A DNA stretch of 64,000 bases from Chitinibacter sp. SCUT-21 (GTDB lineage Bacteria; Pseudomonadota; Gammaproteobacteria; Burkholderiales; Chitinibacteraceae): assembly GCA_041874755.1 (NCBI GenBank), contig CP102611.1:186001-250000 (forward strand). Reading direction: 5' to 3'. This document shows, in pieces, positions 1 to 12,180 of this stretch. Under the pieces are notes generated by a model. It had not been told where the DNA came from, searched no databases, and saw nothing but the letters and a program-made list of their open reading frames with translations. Position numbers and translations under genes: made by a program. Within the stretch, counting starts at the first letter, position 1. The number at the start of each line of letters is the position of its first letter.

Positions 1-1650
<1,650 letters not shown>

Positions 1651-1720
1651 TCTCACTTGGGGTATTGCCTTCTAGGTAATGCCTCAAGCTATCTTCAGAG
1701 CAATACAATTAGGGGTATTT

Positions 1721-2560
1721 ATGAAACTGTGCGGATTTGAGGTTGGGATTGATCAGCCTTTGTTTCTCATCGCCGGCCCATGTGTGATTGAAAGCGAGCA
1801 AATGGCGCTTGATACAGCGGGGCAGCTCAAGGAAATTTGTACGGCACTTGATATCCCATTTATCTATAAATCGAGTTTCGATAAAGCCAATCGCTCGTCC
1901 GGTAAATCATTCCGTGGTTTGGGTATCGATGAAGGCTTGCGCATTTTATCGGAAGTGAAAAAGCAAATTGGTGTGCCGGTTTTAACCGACGTTCACACTG
2001 AAGCTGAAGCGCCGATTGTGGCCTCAGTGGTGGATGTGTTGCAAACCCCAGCGTTTTTGGCGCGCCAAACCGACTTTATCCATGCCGTGTGTGCCACTGG
2101 CAAGCCCGTGAATATCAAAAAAGGCCAATTCATGGCGCCTTGGGATATGAAGCACGTAATCGCTAAGGGCAAAGAAGCCAACGGCGGTCTGGATAACTTG
2201 ATGGTTTGTGATCGCGGTACTTCGTTTGGTTACAACACCTTGGTTAGCGATATGCGCGGCCTGATGACAATGCGTGAAACCGGCTGCCCAGTTGTGTTTG
2301 ATGCAACGCACTCGGTGCAACAGCCTGGTGGTCAGGGTGATCGCTCAGGTGGTCAGCGTGAAATGGTGCCGGTGCTGGCGCGTGCGGCGGTCGCTTCAGG
2401 GATTGCTGGTTTGTTTATGGAAACGCATCCAAACCCATGCGAAGCGCTTTCTGATGGTCCAAATTCAATGCCATTAGGCCGGATCAAAGAATTACTGATT
2501 ACGCTCAAGGACATTGATCGTGTCGTTAAGGCACACTCCTTGATTGAGCATACTTTGTAA
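1721..2560 (+). CDS. kdsA: 3-deoxy-8-phosphooctulonate synthase (KDO-8-P synthase)
   Basis: Condenses phosphoenolpyruvate with arabinose-5-phosphate to KDO-8-phosphate, the precursor of the inner-core sugar of lipopolysaccharide. The 279-residue product matches the family length. Visible family motifs are [10 protein letters not shown] near the N-terminus, [12 protein letters not shown], and [11 protein letters not shown]. An in-frame ATG at 1679 exists, but the ATG at 1721 has AGGGG five bases upstream and gives the standard N-terminus (MKLCGFEVG). It lies 70 bases after pyrG with no terminator seen between, so co-transcription is likely. Its presence indicates an outer membrane containing LPS. 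Confidence 0.97.
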   Translation: MKLCGFEVGIDQPLFLIAGPCVIESEQMALDTAGQLKEICTALDIPFIYKSSFDKANRSSGKSFRGLGIDEGLRILSEVKKQIGVPVLTDVHTEAEAPIVASVVDVLQTPAFLARQTDFIHAVCATGKPVNIKKGQFMAPWDMKHVIAKGKEANGGLDNLMVCDRGTSFGYNTLVSDMRGLMTMRETGCPVVFDATHSVQQPGGQGDRSGGQREMVPVLARAAVASGIAGLFMETHPNPCEALSDGPNSMPLGRIKELLITLKDIDRVVKAHSLIEHTL

Positions 2561-2655
2561 TAAAGTTTCTTGACTTGCCTGTTGGAAATGTAATTTTCTA
2601 ACAGCTAATGTCATAAATATTGTATATAGTCCTTTTTGTCTTCAAACCCACTTAA

Positions 2656-3963
<1,308 letters not shown>

Positions 3964-4032
3964 TTAGCGTTGTGATCAGGTTGTAATTGCTGGCGATGGT
4001 TTCGACGCTGCTGGCAAGCTGTAGTAATATCT

Positions 4033-4060
4033 AAACCGGGGTGCAAACCCCGGTTTTTTT
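4033..4060 (+). terminator. Rho-independent terminator after eno
   Basis: A 9-bp perfect stem (AAACCGGGG / CCCCGGTTT) with a six-base loop runs directly into a T tract (4054-4060). It lies 70 bases after the eno stop and 30 bases before ftsB, so ftsB probably depends on read-through or on a promoter overlapping this site. Confidence 0.9.
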
Positions 4061-4090
4061 ACATAAATACTCTTGGATAGTGTTTTTTTG

Positions 4091-4423
4091 ATGCGAATTT
4101 TAGCGCTAGTACTTGCCGCCTTAATTATTGCTTTGCAGTGGCCACTATGGATTGGCAAGGGGGGGTGGATGCGCGTTTGGCAACTTGATACCCAGCTAAC
4201 GCAACGGCAGGCGGAAAATGAAAAGATGAAGGAGCGTAATGCTGCTTTAGATGCCGAGGTGCGTGATTTGAAGCTAGGTACAGAAGCAATTGAAGAGCGA
4301 GCGCGTAACGAATTGGGTATGATTCGTGGTGATGAAGTATTTTTTCAGGTTTTAGATCGGCCTGAGCAGGCTAAAAATTCATTGATTGGTAGCAGTCCTG
4401 TAAAAATTCAGTTAAGGCCGTAA
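4091..4423 (+). CDS. ftsB: Cell division protein FtsB
   Basis: Small bitopic inner-membrane protein that joins FtsL and FtsQ in the divisome. The 110-residue product has a short N-terminus, one transmembrane helix (about residues 2-20, ending [10 protein letters not shown], a hallmark of the family), then a coiled coil (about 28-70) and a conserved [16 protein letters not shown] segment. A TTG at 4073 would add six residues, but the ATG at 4091 gives the N-terminus typical of FtsB. No clear SD site is visible. Location after eno is the standard position in proteobacteria. Confidence 0.93.
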   Translation: MRILALVLAALIIALQWPLWIGKGGWMRVWQLDTQLTQRQAENEKMKERNAALDAEVRDLKLGTEAIEERARNELGMIRGDEVFFQVLDRPEQAKNSLIGSSPVKIQLRP

Positions 4424-4517
4424 CTGTACCGTAACATGTTTGGTATTTCTGCACTCATTTGTCATCTGTTATGCTGCGCCAACTTAGGTTATAGTTAGTC
4501 AATCTAAGGAGTTGACC

Positions 4518-5987
4518 ATGGCAGATCTGCAAGTCCCTACACAGCGTAAAACCCTCTATATCCAGCTTGCAGAAGAAATGGAGCAAGCCATCGAATCTGG
4601 CGTGTTGCGCGTTGGCGAAAAAATGCCATCGATACGTAAATTATCGGGGCAGCGTCAACTTAGCCTTTCCACAGTGATGGAGGCTTATCGTGAATTGGAA
4701 GATCGTGGCTTAATTGAAGCTAGGCCTCAGTCAGGATTCTATGTTCGCCAGAAGCTAAGTATGGCAATTCCTGAAATTACTGCGCCACCTAAAAACCCCT
4801 CACATGTATTCATAGATCCATTGCTAACACCGTCGGCTCTGTGGCGAATTAACAAGGAAATACGTGTTGACTTGGGTATGGCGATCTTGTCGCCCAAATT
4901 ATTTCCCAATCAACAGATTCAGCGGCTTATGTCACAGATCGGTCGCCAAGAGCCGGATTTAATCGCTAATTACGGCGAGTCTCAAGGTGATATTGAATTG
5001 CGCCGCCAGATTTCACGTCGATCCCTTTTGTGGGGAGGGCAAGTTGAGGCGGATGAAGTGATTATCACCCAAGGTGGAATCGAAGCGCTCAATTTGTGTT
5101 TGCGAGCGGTTACTAAACCTGGGGACGTTGTAGCGATTGAGTCACCTGCTTATTTTGGCTTGCTGCAAATTTTGGAGAGTTTCGAACTCAAAGCGCTAGA
5201 AATCCCCACTCATGCCAAAACGGGTATTTCGATCGAAGCGCTTGAGCTGGCTACACGCAATGGTGAAGTTAAGGCGTGTGTTGTTTTGCCTAATTTTGCA
5301 AACCCTTTGGGTAGCTTAATGCCCGATGAAAACAAGCAGCGGCTTGTTCAGTTGTTGGAAGAGCGTAACATCCCGCTGATTGAAGACGATATCTACGGTG
5401 AATTTTGTTACAGCGGCGATAGGCCAACGCCAGCCAAAGCGTTTGATCGTACGGGCAATGTGATGTTGTTATCTTCGTTTACTAAAATTGTAGCCCCGGG
5501 CTTTCGCATAGGCTGGGTTTTGGCGGGTAAATGGCAGAAGAAAATTGAGCAGTTAAAATTTATTAATACCTACTCAACCCCTGTGTTATTGCAACGTACG
5601 ATTGCCAAGTTTTTAGAGACCGGCGGGTATGATCACCATTTGCGACGCCTGCGAAAAAATTGTGCCGAACAAGTGCAAAATGCCGTTGATGCTATCCAGC
5701 GCCACTTTCCTGCGGATACAAGGCTTAATATGCCGCAAGGGGGGTATGTTTTGTGGGTTGAGCTTAATAAAGGAATTGATACAATTACCCTGCTGCAAGA
5801 GGCCTTAGCAGAAGGCATAAGTTTTACTCCCGGTTCACTTTTTTCCCCAAGTCACAGTTATCGTAACTGTTTGCGGATATGCTGTGTTGAGCCTTGGACC
5901 ACACGTCATGAAAAGGCCATTGCAAGGTTAGGGGAGTTAGCTAGGGCTCAATTGCCAGATTTGGTGGTTAAGAAAGCTAATCTTTAA
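4518..5987 (+). CDS. MocR family GntR-type regulator with aminotransferase-like domain
   Basis: A 489-residue fusion of a GntR-type winged helix (about 10-80, containing SIRKLSGQRQLSLSTVMEAYRELEDRGLI) with a fold-type I aminotransferase domain (about 105-480) that binds PLP. The PLP lysine is in SSFTKIVAPGFRIGW, and the N-P and D-Y contacts appear in VVLPNFANPLG and DDIYGEF. Such proteins (YdcR, PdxR, GabR relatives) usually sense an amine, amino acid or PLP and regulate a neighbouring gene; no obvious target is adjacent. The ATG at 4518 has AAGGA seven bases upstream, better than the TTG at 4512. Specific function unassigned. Confidence 0.9.
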   Translation: MADLQVPTQRKTLYIQLAEEMEQAIESGVLRVGEKMPSIRKLSGQRQLSLSTVMEAYRELEDRGLIEARPQSGFYVRQKLSMAIPEITAPPKNPSHVFIDPLLTPSALWRINKEIRVDLGMAILSPKLFPNQQIQRLMSQIGRQEPDLIANYGESQGDIELRRQISRRSLLWGGQVEADEVIITQGGIEALNLCLRAVTKPGDVVAIESPAYFGLLQILESFELKALEIPTHAKTGISIEALELATRNGEVKACVVLPNFANPLGSLMPDENKQRLVQLLEERNIPLIEDDIYGEFCYSGDRPTPAKAFDRTGNVMLLSSFTKIVAPGFRIGWVLAGKWQKKIEQLKFINTYSTPVLLQRTIAKFLETGGYDHHLRRLRKNCAEQVQNAVDAIQRHFPADTRLNMPQGGYVLWVELNKGIDTITLLQEALAEGISFTPGSLFSPSHSYRNCLRICCVEPWTTRHEKAIARLGELARAQLPDLVVKKANL

Positions 5988-6261
5988 GCGCTTTCATCAT
6001 GACCTCGCAACTGTTGACATGATGACCTTGAGCTTCGGAGCACGATTGTGAGTAACTCATCATACAAGGTGGGTTGATGCCACGGTCATCAACCCAAACT
6101 ACATCAAAGTGCTCGCCACACAGCTCGTCAATGGTGCTGCTAATAAACAGCAGACGGTCAACCATGGTCTCAGCTTTGCTGTCGTCATCGGTGGTAAGCG
6201 CGTAACTGCCGTTGCTGTATAAGCTGCAGATGATCAGTAGCTGTAATCCTTTTCGTAACAT
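5977..6261 (-). CDS. Small exported cysteine-containing protein, unknown function
   Basis: I do not recognise this 94-residue protein. It begins with a plausible Sec signal peptide: basic MLRKG, hydrophobic core to about residue 14, and a possible cleavage after SYA at residue 21. The mature part is about 73 residues and contains four cysteines (48, 66, 74, 85), suggesting two disulfides in the periplasm. A strong AAGGAGG lies five bases before the ATG, supporting real translation. Its stop overlaps the end of the convergent MocR-type gene by 11 bases. A substrate- or partner-binding role cannot be inferred. Confidence 0.7.
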   Translation of the reverse strand: MLRKGLQLLIICSLYSNGSYALTTDDDSKAETMVDRLLFISSTIDELCGEHFDVVWVDDRGINPPCMMSYSQSCSEAQGHHVNSCEVMMKALKD

Positions 6262-6297
6262 AATGCCTCCTTCGATCAGCGATCAAATGGGCAATAT

Positions 6298-6334
6298 AAA
6301 AGCGCCGATCAGTACTTTGACTATCGGCGCTTTT
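6298..6334 (-). terminator. Terminator after the DUF2917 gene
   Basis: A 12-bp perfect inverted repeat (AAAAGCGCCGAT / ATCGGCGCTTTT) with a 13-base loop lies 59 bases past the stop of the minus-strand gene at 6393-6701. The minus strand reads into TTTTATATT. Confidence 0.75.
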
Positions 6335-6392
6335 AAATGCGAGAAAAGCTTTATTATTTGAACGTCGTGCTTATGCTGATAAGCGGTGAACG

Positions 6393-6701
6393 TTATACGG
6401 TGGCGGTTTTAATTGTCGGGCGGTGAATGTACTGGTGAATAAAATCAGAGAAGCAATTGCGTGCTTTTTGTAGGGCGGTAGCGGGGCAAAATTGCTCTGA
6501 TTGAATATTGAAGCGGCTATTGGCAAAAGCCTCAATCACAACGGGATAATCGCTCTTTACTTGCCAGTTTTGCCCGCGCTGTAGGATTACATCATGGCCA
6601 TCATCGCTTAGCCAAATTGTGCCATGCTCACAGATGATCCATTGTTGTTTGTGTCCGCTCAGGGTAGAGAGGCTGGATTTTGGCAGCTGTATGGCTTGCA
6701 T
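6393..6701 (-). CDS. DUF2917 domain-containing protein
   Basis: A 102-residue protein whose central part (WIICEHGTIWLSDDG, then DVILQRGQNW) matches the DUF2917 pattern of a small cupin-like beta barrel: a Trp-rich strand, G-x-x-W-L-[ST], then a D-x-x-L-x-x-G-x turn. The biochemical role of the family is not known to me. The ATG at 6701 has AAGGAG seven bases upstream and is preferred over an upstream start at 6731. It is monocistronic, with 183 bases of upstream intergenic DNA that can hold its promoter, and a terminator follows. Confidence 0.75.
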   Translation of the reverse strand: MQAIQLPKSSLSTLSGHKQQWIICEHGTIWLSDDGHDVILQRGQNWQVKSDYPVVIEAFANSRFNIQSEQFCPATALQKARNCFSDFIHQYIHRPTIKTATV

Positions 6702-6884
6702 GATGATTCTCCTTGGGATCTTGCGTTGCACTGTTCAATGCCAAAAGAATACGCCCCAAAGATTCGGTTTTTAAGTTGCACAACTGTATTGCGATTTAGG
6801 GTACAGAGCTGCTTTTAGTGGTAACTGTAATCCTTGTGGGTGGTAGGATCTGTTTTACTTTGGTAGAAAGCTTTTGGTGTGCGC

Positions 6885-8810
6885 CTATTTTTTGCCTTTA
6901 CGTAGCGCGCGCAATTCGAACCGTGCAGGATCTATGGCATTGACTAAGCTGCGTTCTATCGGCAAGGGCTCGTTATTTATTTGGCATGCAATAATTTCCG
7001 CAGCTAATGCATGCCAGGTAATTCCGCGCGAACCAAAGCCTAGTACGGTATACAAACCGGGCTGCCTAGGCATCTGAAATAATTGATGTATAGCCTCCCT
7101 ATCGCTGGGTTTATTGAGTGGTGCATGCAAGGCTCCAACTAAGGGAAGGCGATCAAGCGAGTTTGGTCGGGCGCATACCCTTGTGTAGGTTTGTTTTGGC
7201 TGTGGCGGTTGTACGTCTGGCAATAAATCAGTTAATGCTGCGAGGTTGGCGTCTCGCGCCGCATCCGTATTGTCATTAATTAAGGCCGCTGCCCCTAAGC
7301 TGCGCCAGCCATTCCACGCGGCGGTGAGATAAGCCTTGCCCGAGTAGCTGGGCAGCGCAGAAGCAAACAATTCGGCAGGTACTTGGGTAACGGCACGCCA
7401 ACTTTCACTGAGTGGCAAATCTGCGTTGCTGATTAGCTGTGTAGCGGCGGTAGCATTGGCAATAATCAGTGTTTTCGTGGTGGCAATGCAGTGGGCATCA
7501 TGCGAAAAAAGATGCCAACGGTCATTAATAAATTCAATGCATTCTACGTGGGTATTGCCTTGAAAATTAATTAAATTTTGCTCTTTAGCAATATACCCTA
7601 CACATAGGCTCTTCGGGTTTAGCCAAGCACCCTGCTCAAACCACCATCCGCCGCGGGGCGGGGTTGTGCCAAGCTTTTCGTAGGCTTGTTCTTGATTTAG
7701 GTATTGCACAAGTGATGCTGGAAAATGCAGCGTTTGTACAGTTTTTTGCATTAATGTTTCTTGCTCATCGTCTTGGGCTGCCTGAAATTGGCCTGCAAAA
7801 CCGAACTGCACCAAGTCGGATGATTGCGCCAAGTGCAGCAATTTTTGCCGCGTCAGTGAAAAACCAGCTCGGCTTAAGCGCGCGAGTGCATTGTCATCTT
7901 TGCTAAAGGTCGGATGGCACAGGCCGACATGGTTCCCAGAGGCACGCTGCGCAATATCGTGTTCTGCATCCAATATGAGTACAGACCAGCCGCGCTCGGC
8001 TAGGCTTGCGGCCGTTGCGCAGCCGGCAATGCCAGCGCCAATGATAATTGCCGACTTTTCCGTAACGATGTATGGCTGTTGTTGCACAATGACGCGCGGC
8101 GGTTTGGGGAGGCGCGCGCAGTATCCGATCAGCATTTGCCGTTTGCTGGCAATGTCCACGGCTGTGGAAGTCGTAAAACCGGCCTCATGCAATCCCTCCA
8201 GTACATGGCTTGCTATGGTGTAGCTTGCTAGCGTGGTGTCGGCTGTGCACAAACGCCACAGCGCTTTAAAGACCGGCAAACTCCACATCTCTGGGTTTTT
8301 GGTCGGAGAAAAACCTGCGAGATAGATCGCATCAACTTTGCCCGAAACCTCATGTAGCATATTGAGCGTATCGCCGAATAATAGCGTTAAGCTAACTTGG
8401 CCTTGGTCTAGCCAAATGCGGTGAAATCCAGGGGTTAAATGCGGCCAATGCTCCAGCAGTTGTGCTGAAAGTTCGCTCAGCTCCGGATAGCTCTGATGTA
8501 GTTGCTGTAAGCTATCGCGCGTAAAAGGATGGAGCTCTACCGAGATAAAATGCAAGCGCTGGGATCGATGCTCATCATTGCGCCACTTTAGCCATGTGGT
8601 CAGAAAATTAAGACCTTGACCAAAGCCCGTTTCAATAATGCTAAAGCAATCTTTGCCTTGCCAGCGCTGCGGCAATTGATTGCCGGCTAAAAAAACGGCT
8701 TCGGCTTGCTGTATAGCGTCATGACTGGCGTGATAAATATCGTCAAATTGGCTGGAGTAGAGCGTCTGGCCGTCTGCGGCAAATTCGAGTTGGGCGGGGA
8801 TAATGGGCAT
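6885..8810 (-). CDS. mnmC: Bifunctional tRNA mnm5s2U34 methyltransferase / FAD-dependent oxidoreductase MnmC
   Basis: Carries out the last two steps of 5-methylaminomethyl-2-thiouridine formation at the wobble base of certain tRNAs. The C-terminal oxidase removes the carboxymethyl group of cmnm5(s2)U and the N-terminal SAM methyltransferase methylates the resulting nm5(s2)U. The N-terminal domain (about 1-240) shows IIETGFGQGLNFL, the SAM loop, and DAIYLAGFSPTKNPEMW. The FAD domain begins with IIGAGIAGCATAASLAERG (about 255) and ends with GFGSRGITWHALAAEIIA. The product is 641 residues from the ATG at 8810; a TTG at 8816 would add two. It starts six bases after the mdfA stop, so the two are probably translationally coupled; no good SD of its own is seen. 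Confidence 0.93.
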   Translation of the reverse strand: MPIIPAQLEFAADGQTLYSSQFDDIYHASHDAIQQAEAVFLAGNQLPQRWQGKDCFSIIETGFGQGLNFLTTWLKWRNDEHRSQRLHFISVELHPFTRDSLQQLHQSYPELSELSAQLLEHWPHLTPGFHRIWLDQGQVSLTLLFGDTLNMLHEVSGKVDAIYLAGFSPTKNPEMWSLPVFKALWRLCTADTTLASYTIASHVLEGLHEAGFTTSTAVDIASKRQMLIGYCARLPKPPRVIVQQQPYIVTEKSAIIIGAGIAGCATAASLAERGWSVLILDAEHDIAQRASGNHVGLCHPTFSKDDNALARLSRAGFSLTRQKLLHLAQSSDLVQFGFAGQFQAAQDDEQETLMQKTVQTLHFPASLVQYLNQEQAYEKLGTTPPRGGWWFEQGAWLNPKSLCVGYIAKEQNLINFQGNTHVECIEFINDRWHLFSHDAHCIATTKTLIIANATAATQLISNADLPLSESWRAVTQVPAELFASALPSYSGKAYLTAAWNGWRSLGAAALINDNTDAARDANLAALTDLLPDVQPPQPKQTYTRVCARPNSLDRLPLVGALHAPLNKPSDREAIHQLFQMPRQPGLYTVLGFGSRGITWHALAAEIIACQINNEPLPIERSLVNAIDPARFELRALRKGKK

Positions 8811-8816
8811 AGACAA

Positions 8817-10043
8817 TCAAGCGGCTTCTTCTCCGTGCGGTCCGCGTAAAAAAGCACGGCGCGCCAGCACGGCAAACAGACCAGAAATAAAACAAATCAA
8901 CACAAAGCTGCGGTTACCCCAATTAGCGTAGCTCCATTTTAACAGCTCAATGCCGGCGGCAAAAACAACCATATTAAACATGCCTAAAGCAGCGGCGACC
9001 GTGCCCTTGCTTTGCTCGCTGGCATACAGCGTTAGGCGGTATAGCGCGGCATTGACCATGCCCATGCCGATGGCTGCAACACCCATAGACCACACCAGCC
9101 ATAGCCAATTTGCTGGGGCGAGCAGTAAATAGAGTGAGGCGCTTAAACCGGCCATCATCGGGATGGTGCCAAGGCGGATTAAGCGATAAATCGGCACAGA
9201 GCTAACAAGCTTGGCGAGTAAAATATTGCCCAAAATAAGACCAGCAAAAACTGGAATTTGCCAAAGGCCGTAAGCTAAAGTGCTCAAGCCTGCCGTTTGC
9301 ATCAAAATCACAGGCGCGAGCGCAATCCAGCCAAGTAAGGGCACGATATTTAAGCCCAAGGCGAGCCCGCCATAGACAAAGCGGCGATTTTGAAAAACAA
9401 TTTTATAATCCTGCCACAGCGTGCCCAAGCGCAGCGGGGAGCGATCCATGGGTGAGGTTTCTGGCATTTTTAGCCATAAGCCCACTAGCGACACGGCTGA
9501 AAAGAAGGTGACGATAATAAAAATCCAGCGCCAATCGGCAATTTGTAATACCGCAGCGCCAGCCACAGGGCCGATTAAAGGGGCGATTAAAGCGACGTTG
9601 GCCATCAAAGCCATGACACGAATGGCCATGACTTCAGTAAAACTCTCCTGTATAGCCGCGTAACCCACGGCGCCAATGAAGCACAGGCCAATACCCTGCA
9701 AAAAACGAAACAGTAGAAATATGCCAAACGTATGCGCCCAAATGATGCCAATACTAGCTAAGGTGAAAAAAATGGCGCCACCCAGCATGACTGGTCTGCG
9801 TCCAATACGATCCGATAGGGGGCCGAGTAGCCATTGCAAGCTTGCGCCGCCGAGCAAGCACAGCGTCATCGCCGATGGAATAAGAACGGGGTCGGCGCCA
9901 AATTCTTTCACCACGGCAGGCATGCCGGGTAAAATCATATCGTTTGAAATATAAGTGGCAAATTCAAATAGAACGAGTGCTATTGGAAAGAGTAAGCTTG
10001 TCCACGTGAGCTGAGTAATTGGGGGGGACGATGTCTGCGACAT
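8817..10043 (-). CDS. mdfA: MFS multidrug efflux transporter, MdfA type
   Basis: A 408-residue, 12-helix major facilitator pump that exports lipophilic cations and chloramphenicol-type drugs in exchange for protons. Helix 1 has the MdfA signature FEFATYISNDMILPGM, whose acidic residue in the membrane is important for substrate recognition in E. coli MdfA. Motif A is GPLSDRIGRRPVMLGG and motif C-like FIGAVGYAAIQESF follows, nearly identical to MdfA. The frame extends far upstream, but the ATG at 10043 gives the correct N-terminus, and the extension would overlap the HU-like gene. It is divergent from that gene and followed immediately by mnmC. Confidence 0.88.
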   Translation of the reverse strand: MSQTSSPPITQLTWTSLLFPIALVLFEFATYISNDMILPGMPAVVKEFGADPVLIPSAMTLCLLGGASLQWLLGPLSDRIGRRPVMLGGAIFFTLASIGIIWAHTFGIFLLFRFLQGIGLCFIGAVGYAAIQESFTEVMAIRVMALMANVALIAPLIGPVAGAAVLQIADWRWIFIIVTFFSAVSLVGLWLKMPETSPMDRSPLRLGTLWQDYKIVFQNRRFVYGGLALGLNIVPLLGWIALAPVILMQTAGLSTLAYGLWQIPVFAGLILGNILLAKLVSSVPIYRLIRLGTIPMMAGLSASLYLLLAPANWLWLVWSMGVAAIGMGMVNAALYRLTLYASEQSKGTVAAALGMFNMVVFAAGIELLKWSYANWGNRSFVLICFISGLFAVLARRAFLRGPHGEEAA

Positions 10044-10209
10044 AAACTGCTCGGTTACTAAAGTAGTTATTTTCCAGCAATGAGTCGTGCTTGTCTGGTA
10101 AAAATTACAATGCCATGTTTTTTGCTTAAAAATCGCTGAAACATTCTCCCTAAGCTGGTCTGGCTGCGGCATAATCACTTGTATTATTTCAATCAGGTCG
10201 CGCATAAAA

Positions 10210-10512
10210 ATGACAAAAACTGAACTCATCGCCATTGTGCATAACTTGGCAAGTATCGAGCACCCAGAATTAACGAAAAAATCGGTGGGCGCTCTGATCG
10301 AAACTTTGTCTGAGGTAATCACGGCTACGGTATCCGGTGGCGGCGATGTGACTTTGCCGAATGTAGGCAAAATTGCCCTGAAGTCGCGCGAGGCGCGAGT
10401 AGGGCGCAACCCACGTACTGGCGAAGCGGTGCAAATCCCAGCCAAGAAAGTATTGAAATTCACACCGGCCAAAGCCTTGAAAGACGCTGTTGCGATGCCT
10501 GCGGCAGAATAA
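10210..10512 (+). CDS. HU family DNA-binding protein
   Basis: A 100-residue HU/IHF-fold histone-like protein that would bend and compact DNA as a dimer. The N-terminal helices (MTKTELIAIVHNLA, LTKKSVGALIETLSEVI) and the DNA-arm region GRNPRTGEAVQIPAKKVLKFTPAKALKDAV with the RNPRTG hairpin tip are clear. It is a little longer than the classic 90-residue HU and has an Ala-rich tail, so it is probably one of several paralogues rather than the major HU. The SD is weak. The 166-base gap to mdfA is a divergent promoter region; a terminator follows directly. Confidence 0.88.
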   Translation: MTKTELIAIVHNLASIEHPELTKKSVGALIETLSEVITATVSGGGDVTLPNVGKIALKSREARVGRNPRTGEAVQIPAKKVLKFTPAKALKDAVAMPAAE

Positions 10513-10527
10513 TTAAAGTGTTTCAAA

Positions 10528-10557
10528 CAAAAAAACCAGCCTCGGCTGGTTTTTTTA
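10528..10557. terminator. Bidirectional terminator between the HU-like gene and lysS
   Basis: The stem AACCAGC / GCTGGTT with loop CTCG is flanked by an A run on the left and a T run (10550-10556) on the right. It can end the HU-like transcript on + and the lysS transcript (stop at 10591) on -. Confidence 0.88.
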
Positions 10558-10590
10558 TTGTCACGGCAAGGGTGAACCCCTTGCTGTTAA

Positions 10591-12105
10591 TTAGTCTTCG
10601 TGGCGCATTTGCGGGAACAAAATCACGTCGCGAATGCTTGGTGCGTCGGTTAGCAACATCACCAAACGGTCAATGCCAATGCCGCAGCCGCCGGTTGGTG
10701 CCAAGCCGTGCTCCAGTGCGCGGATGTAGTCGGCGTCAAAGTGCATCGCTTCATCATCGCCCGCGTCTTTCAGGTCAACCTGCGCTTGGAAGCGCGCTGC
10801 TTGATCTTCTGGGTCGTTCAACTCAGAGTAGCCATTGGCGTGTTCGCGACCAACGATAAACAACTCGAATCGTTCGGTAATGCCAGGTTGCGTGTCTGAT
10901 GCACGCGCCAGTGGCGATACTTCAGCAGGGTAGTCAACGATGAATGTTGGCTCCCACAATTTAGCTTCGGTATTTTCTTCAAACAAGCTCAATTGCAGGC
11001 CGCCGATGCCGTCGGTCAAGACTGGCTTGCCGCCCAAACGGGCGATTTCAGCTTTCAAGAAAACGCGATCGTTTAGTTGCTCATCAGTGTATTCTGGGTT
11101 GTAGTGCTTGATCGCTTCGGCAATTGTGAAGCGCGCAAATGGCTTAGATAGATCAACCGTTTTGCCTTGGTAAGTTACGACCGCGTGACCCGTCGCTTCA
11201 ATCGCGCAGGCGCGGATGATGCCTTCGGTCATTTCCATCATGCGTTGGTAATCGGCGTACGCTTCGTAGAATTCGATCATCGTGAATTCTGGGTTGTGGC
11301 GCGTGCTCATACCTTCGTTGCGGAAGTTACGGTTCACTTCGAATACGCGTTCTAAGCCGCCTACGACCAAGCGTTTCAGATACAACTCTGGTGCAATACG
11401 CAGGTACAGCGGCATGTCGAGTGCATTGTGGTGCGTTACGAATGGCTTCGCTGAAGCGCCGCCCGGGATGCTGTGCATCATTGGCGTTTCAACTTCGAGG
11501 TAGTGCTGCTCAACCATGAATTCGCGCAAACGCTGAACAATTTTCGAGCGTTTGATAAAGGTGTTGCGCGATTGCTCGTTGGTGATCAAATCGATGTAAC
11601 GCTGACGATATTTGGTTTCTTGGTCGGTCAGGCCGTGGAATTTCTCTGGCAGTGGGCGCAGTGATTTAGTCAGCAAGCGCAATTCAGATACATGCACCGA
11701 CAATTCGCCAGTTTTGGTTTTCATCAAAGTGCCACGCGCAGCAACGATGTCGCCCAAATCCCAGGTTTTAAAGTCAGCATATACATCTTCGCCAACGGCT
11801 TGGCCGCTGATGTAGAACTGAATGCGGCCAGAAACGTCTTGAATCGTGATAAAGCTGGCTTTGCCCATGACGCGTTTGAGCATAATACGGCCAGCGACAG
11901 ATACCGCAATCGCTTGAGCCTCTAGCGGTTCTTTTTCGATCTCGCCGTACTGGGCCGCTAAATCAGCCGCCAAATGTTCACGTTTGAAATCATTCGGGAA
12001 GGCAACGCCTTTTTCGCGGATCGCGGCCAATTTAGCGCGGCGCTCGGCGATAATTTGATTTTCGTCTTGCTGAACAACTTGTTCTTCTGTATTTGGGTTT
12101 GACAT
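10591..12105 (-). CDS. lysS: Lysyl-tRNA synthetase, class II
   Basis: Charges tRNA-Lys with lysine in the cytoplasm. The 504-residue product is full length. The N-terminal OB-fold anticodon domain (about 60-160) carries [19 protein letters not shown]. The class II catalytic domain shows motif 1 near [15 protein letters not shown], motif 2 [20 protein letters not shown], and motif 3 [12 protein letters not shown]. It follows prfB by 75 bases, the same prfB-lysS order as in E. coli, separated here by a perfect hairpin (12142-12173). Confidence 0.97.
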   Translation of the reverse strand: MSNPNTEEQVVQQDENQIIAERRAKLAAIREKGVAFPNDFKREHLAADLAAQYGEIEKEPLEAQAIAVSVAGRIMLKRVMGKASFITIQDVSGRIQFYISGQAVGEDVYADFKTWDLGDIVAARGTLMKTKTGELSVHVSELRLLTKSLRPLPEKFHGLTDQETKYRQRYIDLITNEQSRNTFIKRSKIVQRLREFMVEQHYLEVETPMMHSIPGGASAKPFVTHHNALDMPLYLRIAPELYLKRLVVGGLERVFEVNRNFRNEGMSTRHNPEFTMIEFYEAYADYQRMMEMTEGIIRACAIEATGHAVVTYQGKTVDLSKPFARFTIAEAIKHYNPEYTDEQLNDRVFLKAEIARLGGKPVLTDGIGGLQLSLFEENTEAKLWEPTFIVDYPAEVSPLARASDTQPGITERFELFIVGREHANGYSELNDPEDQAARFQAQVDLKDAGDDEAMHFDADYIRALEHGLAPTGGCGIGIDRLVMLLTDAPSIRDVILFPQMRHED

Positions 12106-12141
12106 GGGGTATATGCCTGCAAATTAATGTGTGTATAGTCT

Positions 12142-12173
12142 TGCGGCAGATACACTTGCATGTATCTGCCGCA
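12142..12173 (-). repeat. Perfect 13-bp inverted repeat between prfB and lysS
   Basis: The arms TGCGGCAGATACA and TGTATCTGCCGCA are perfect complements with a six-base loop. On the coding (minus) strand no T tract follows, so it does not look like a standard intrinsic terminator. It could be an mRNA-stabilising or processing hairpin that uncouples prfB from lysS expression, or a partial terminator. Confidence 0.8.
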
Positions 12174-12180
12174 TTAATGC

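Noticed and set aside
10031..10209. Small gene in the mdfA/HU-like divergent gap
   Set aside because: No frame with a start, SD and protein-like composition; the gap is best read as a divergent promoter region.
8817..10526. Extended frame giving MdfA a 160-residue N-terminal extension
   Set aside because: The extension has no family similarity and runs across the HU-like gene on the other strand; ATG 10043 gives the exact MdfA N-terminus.
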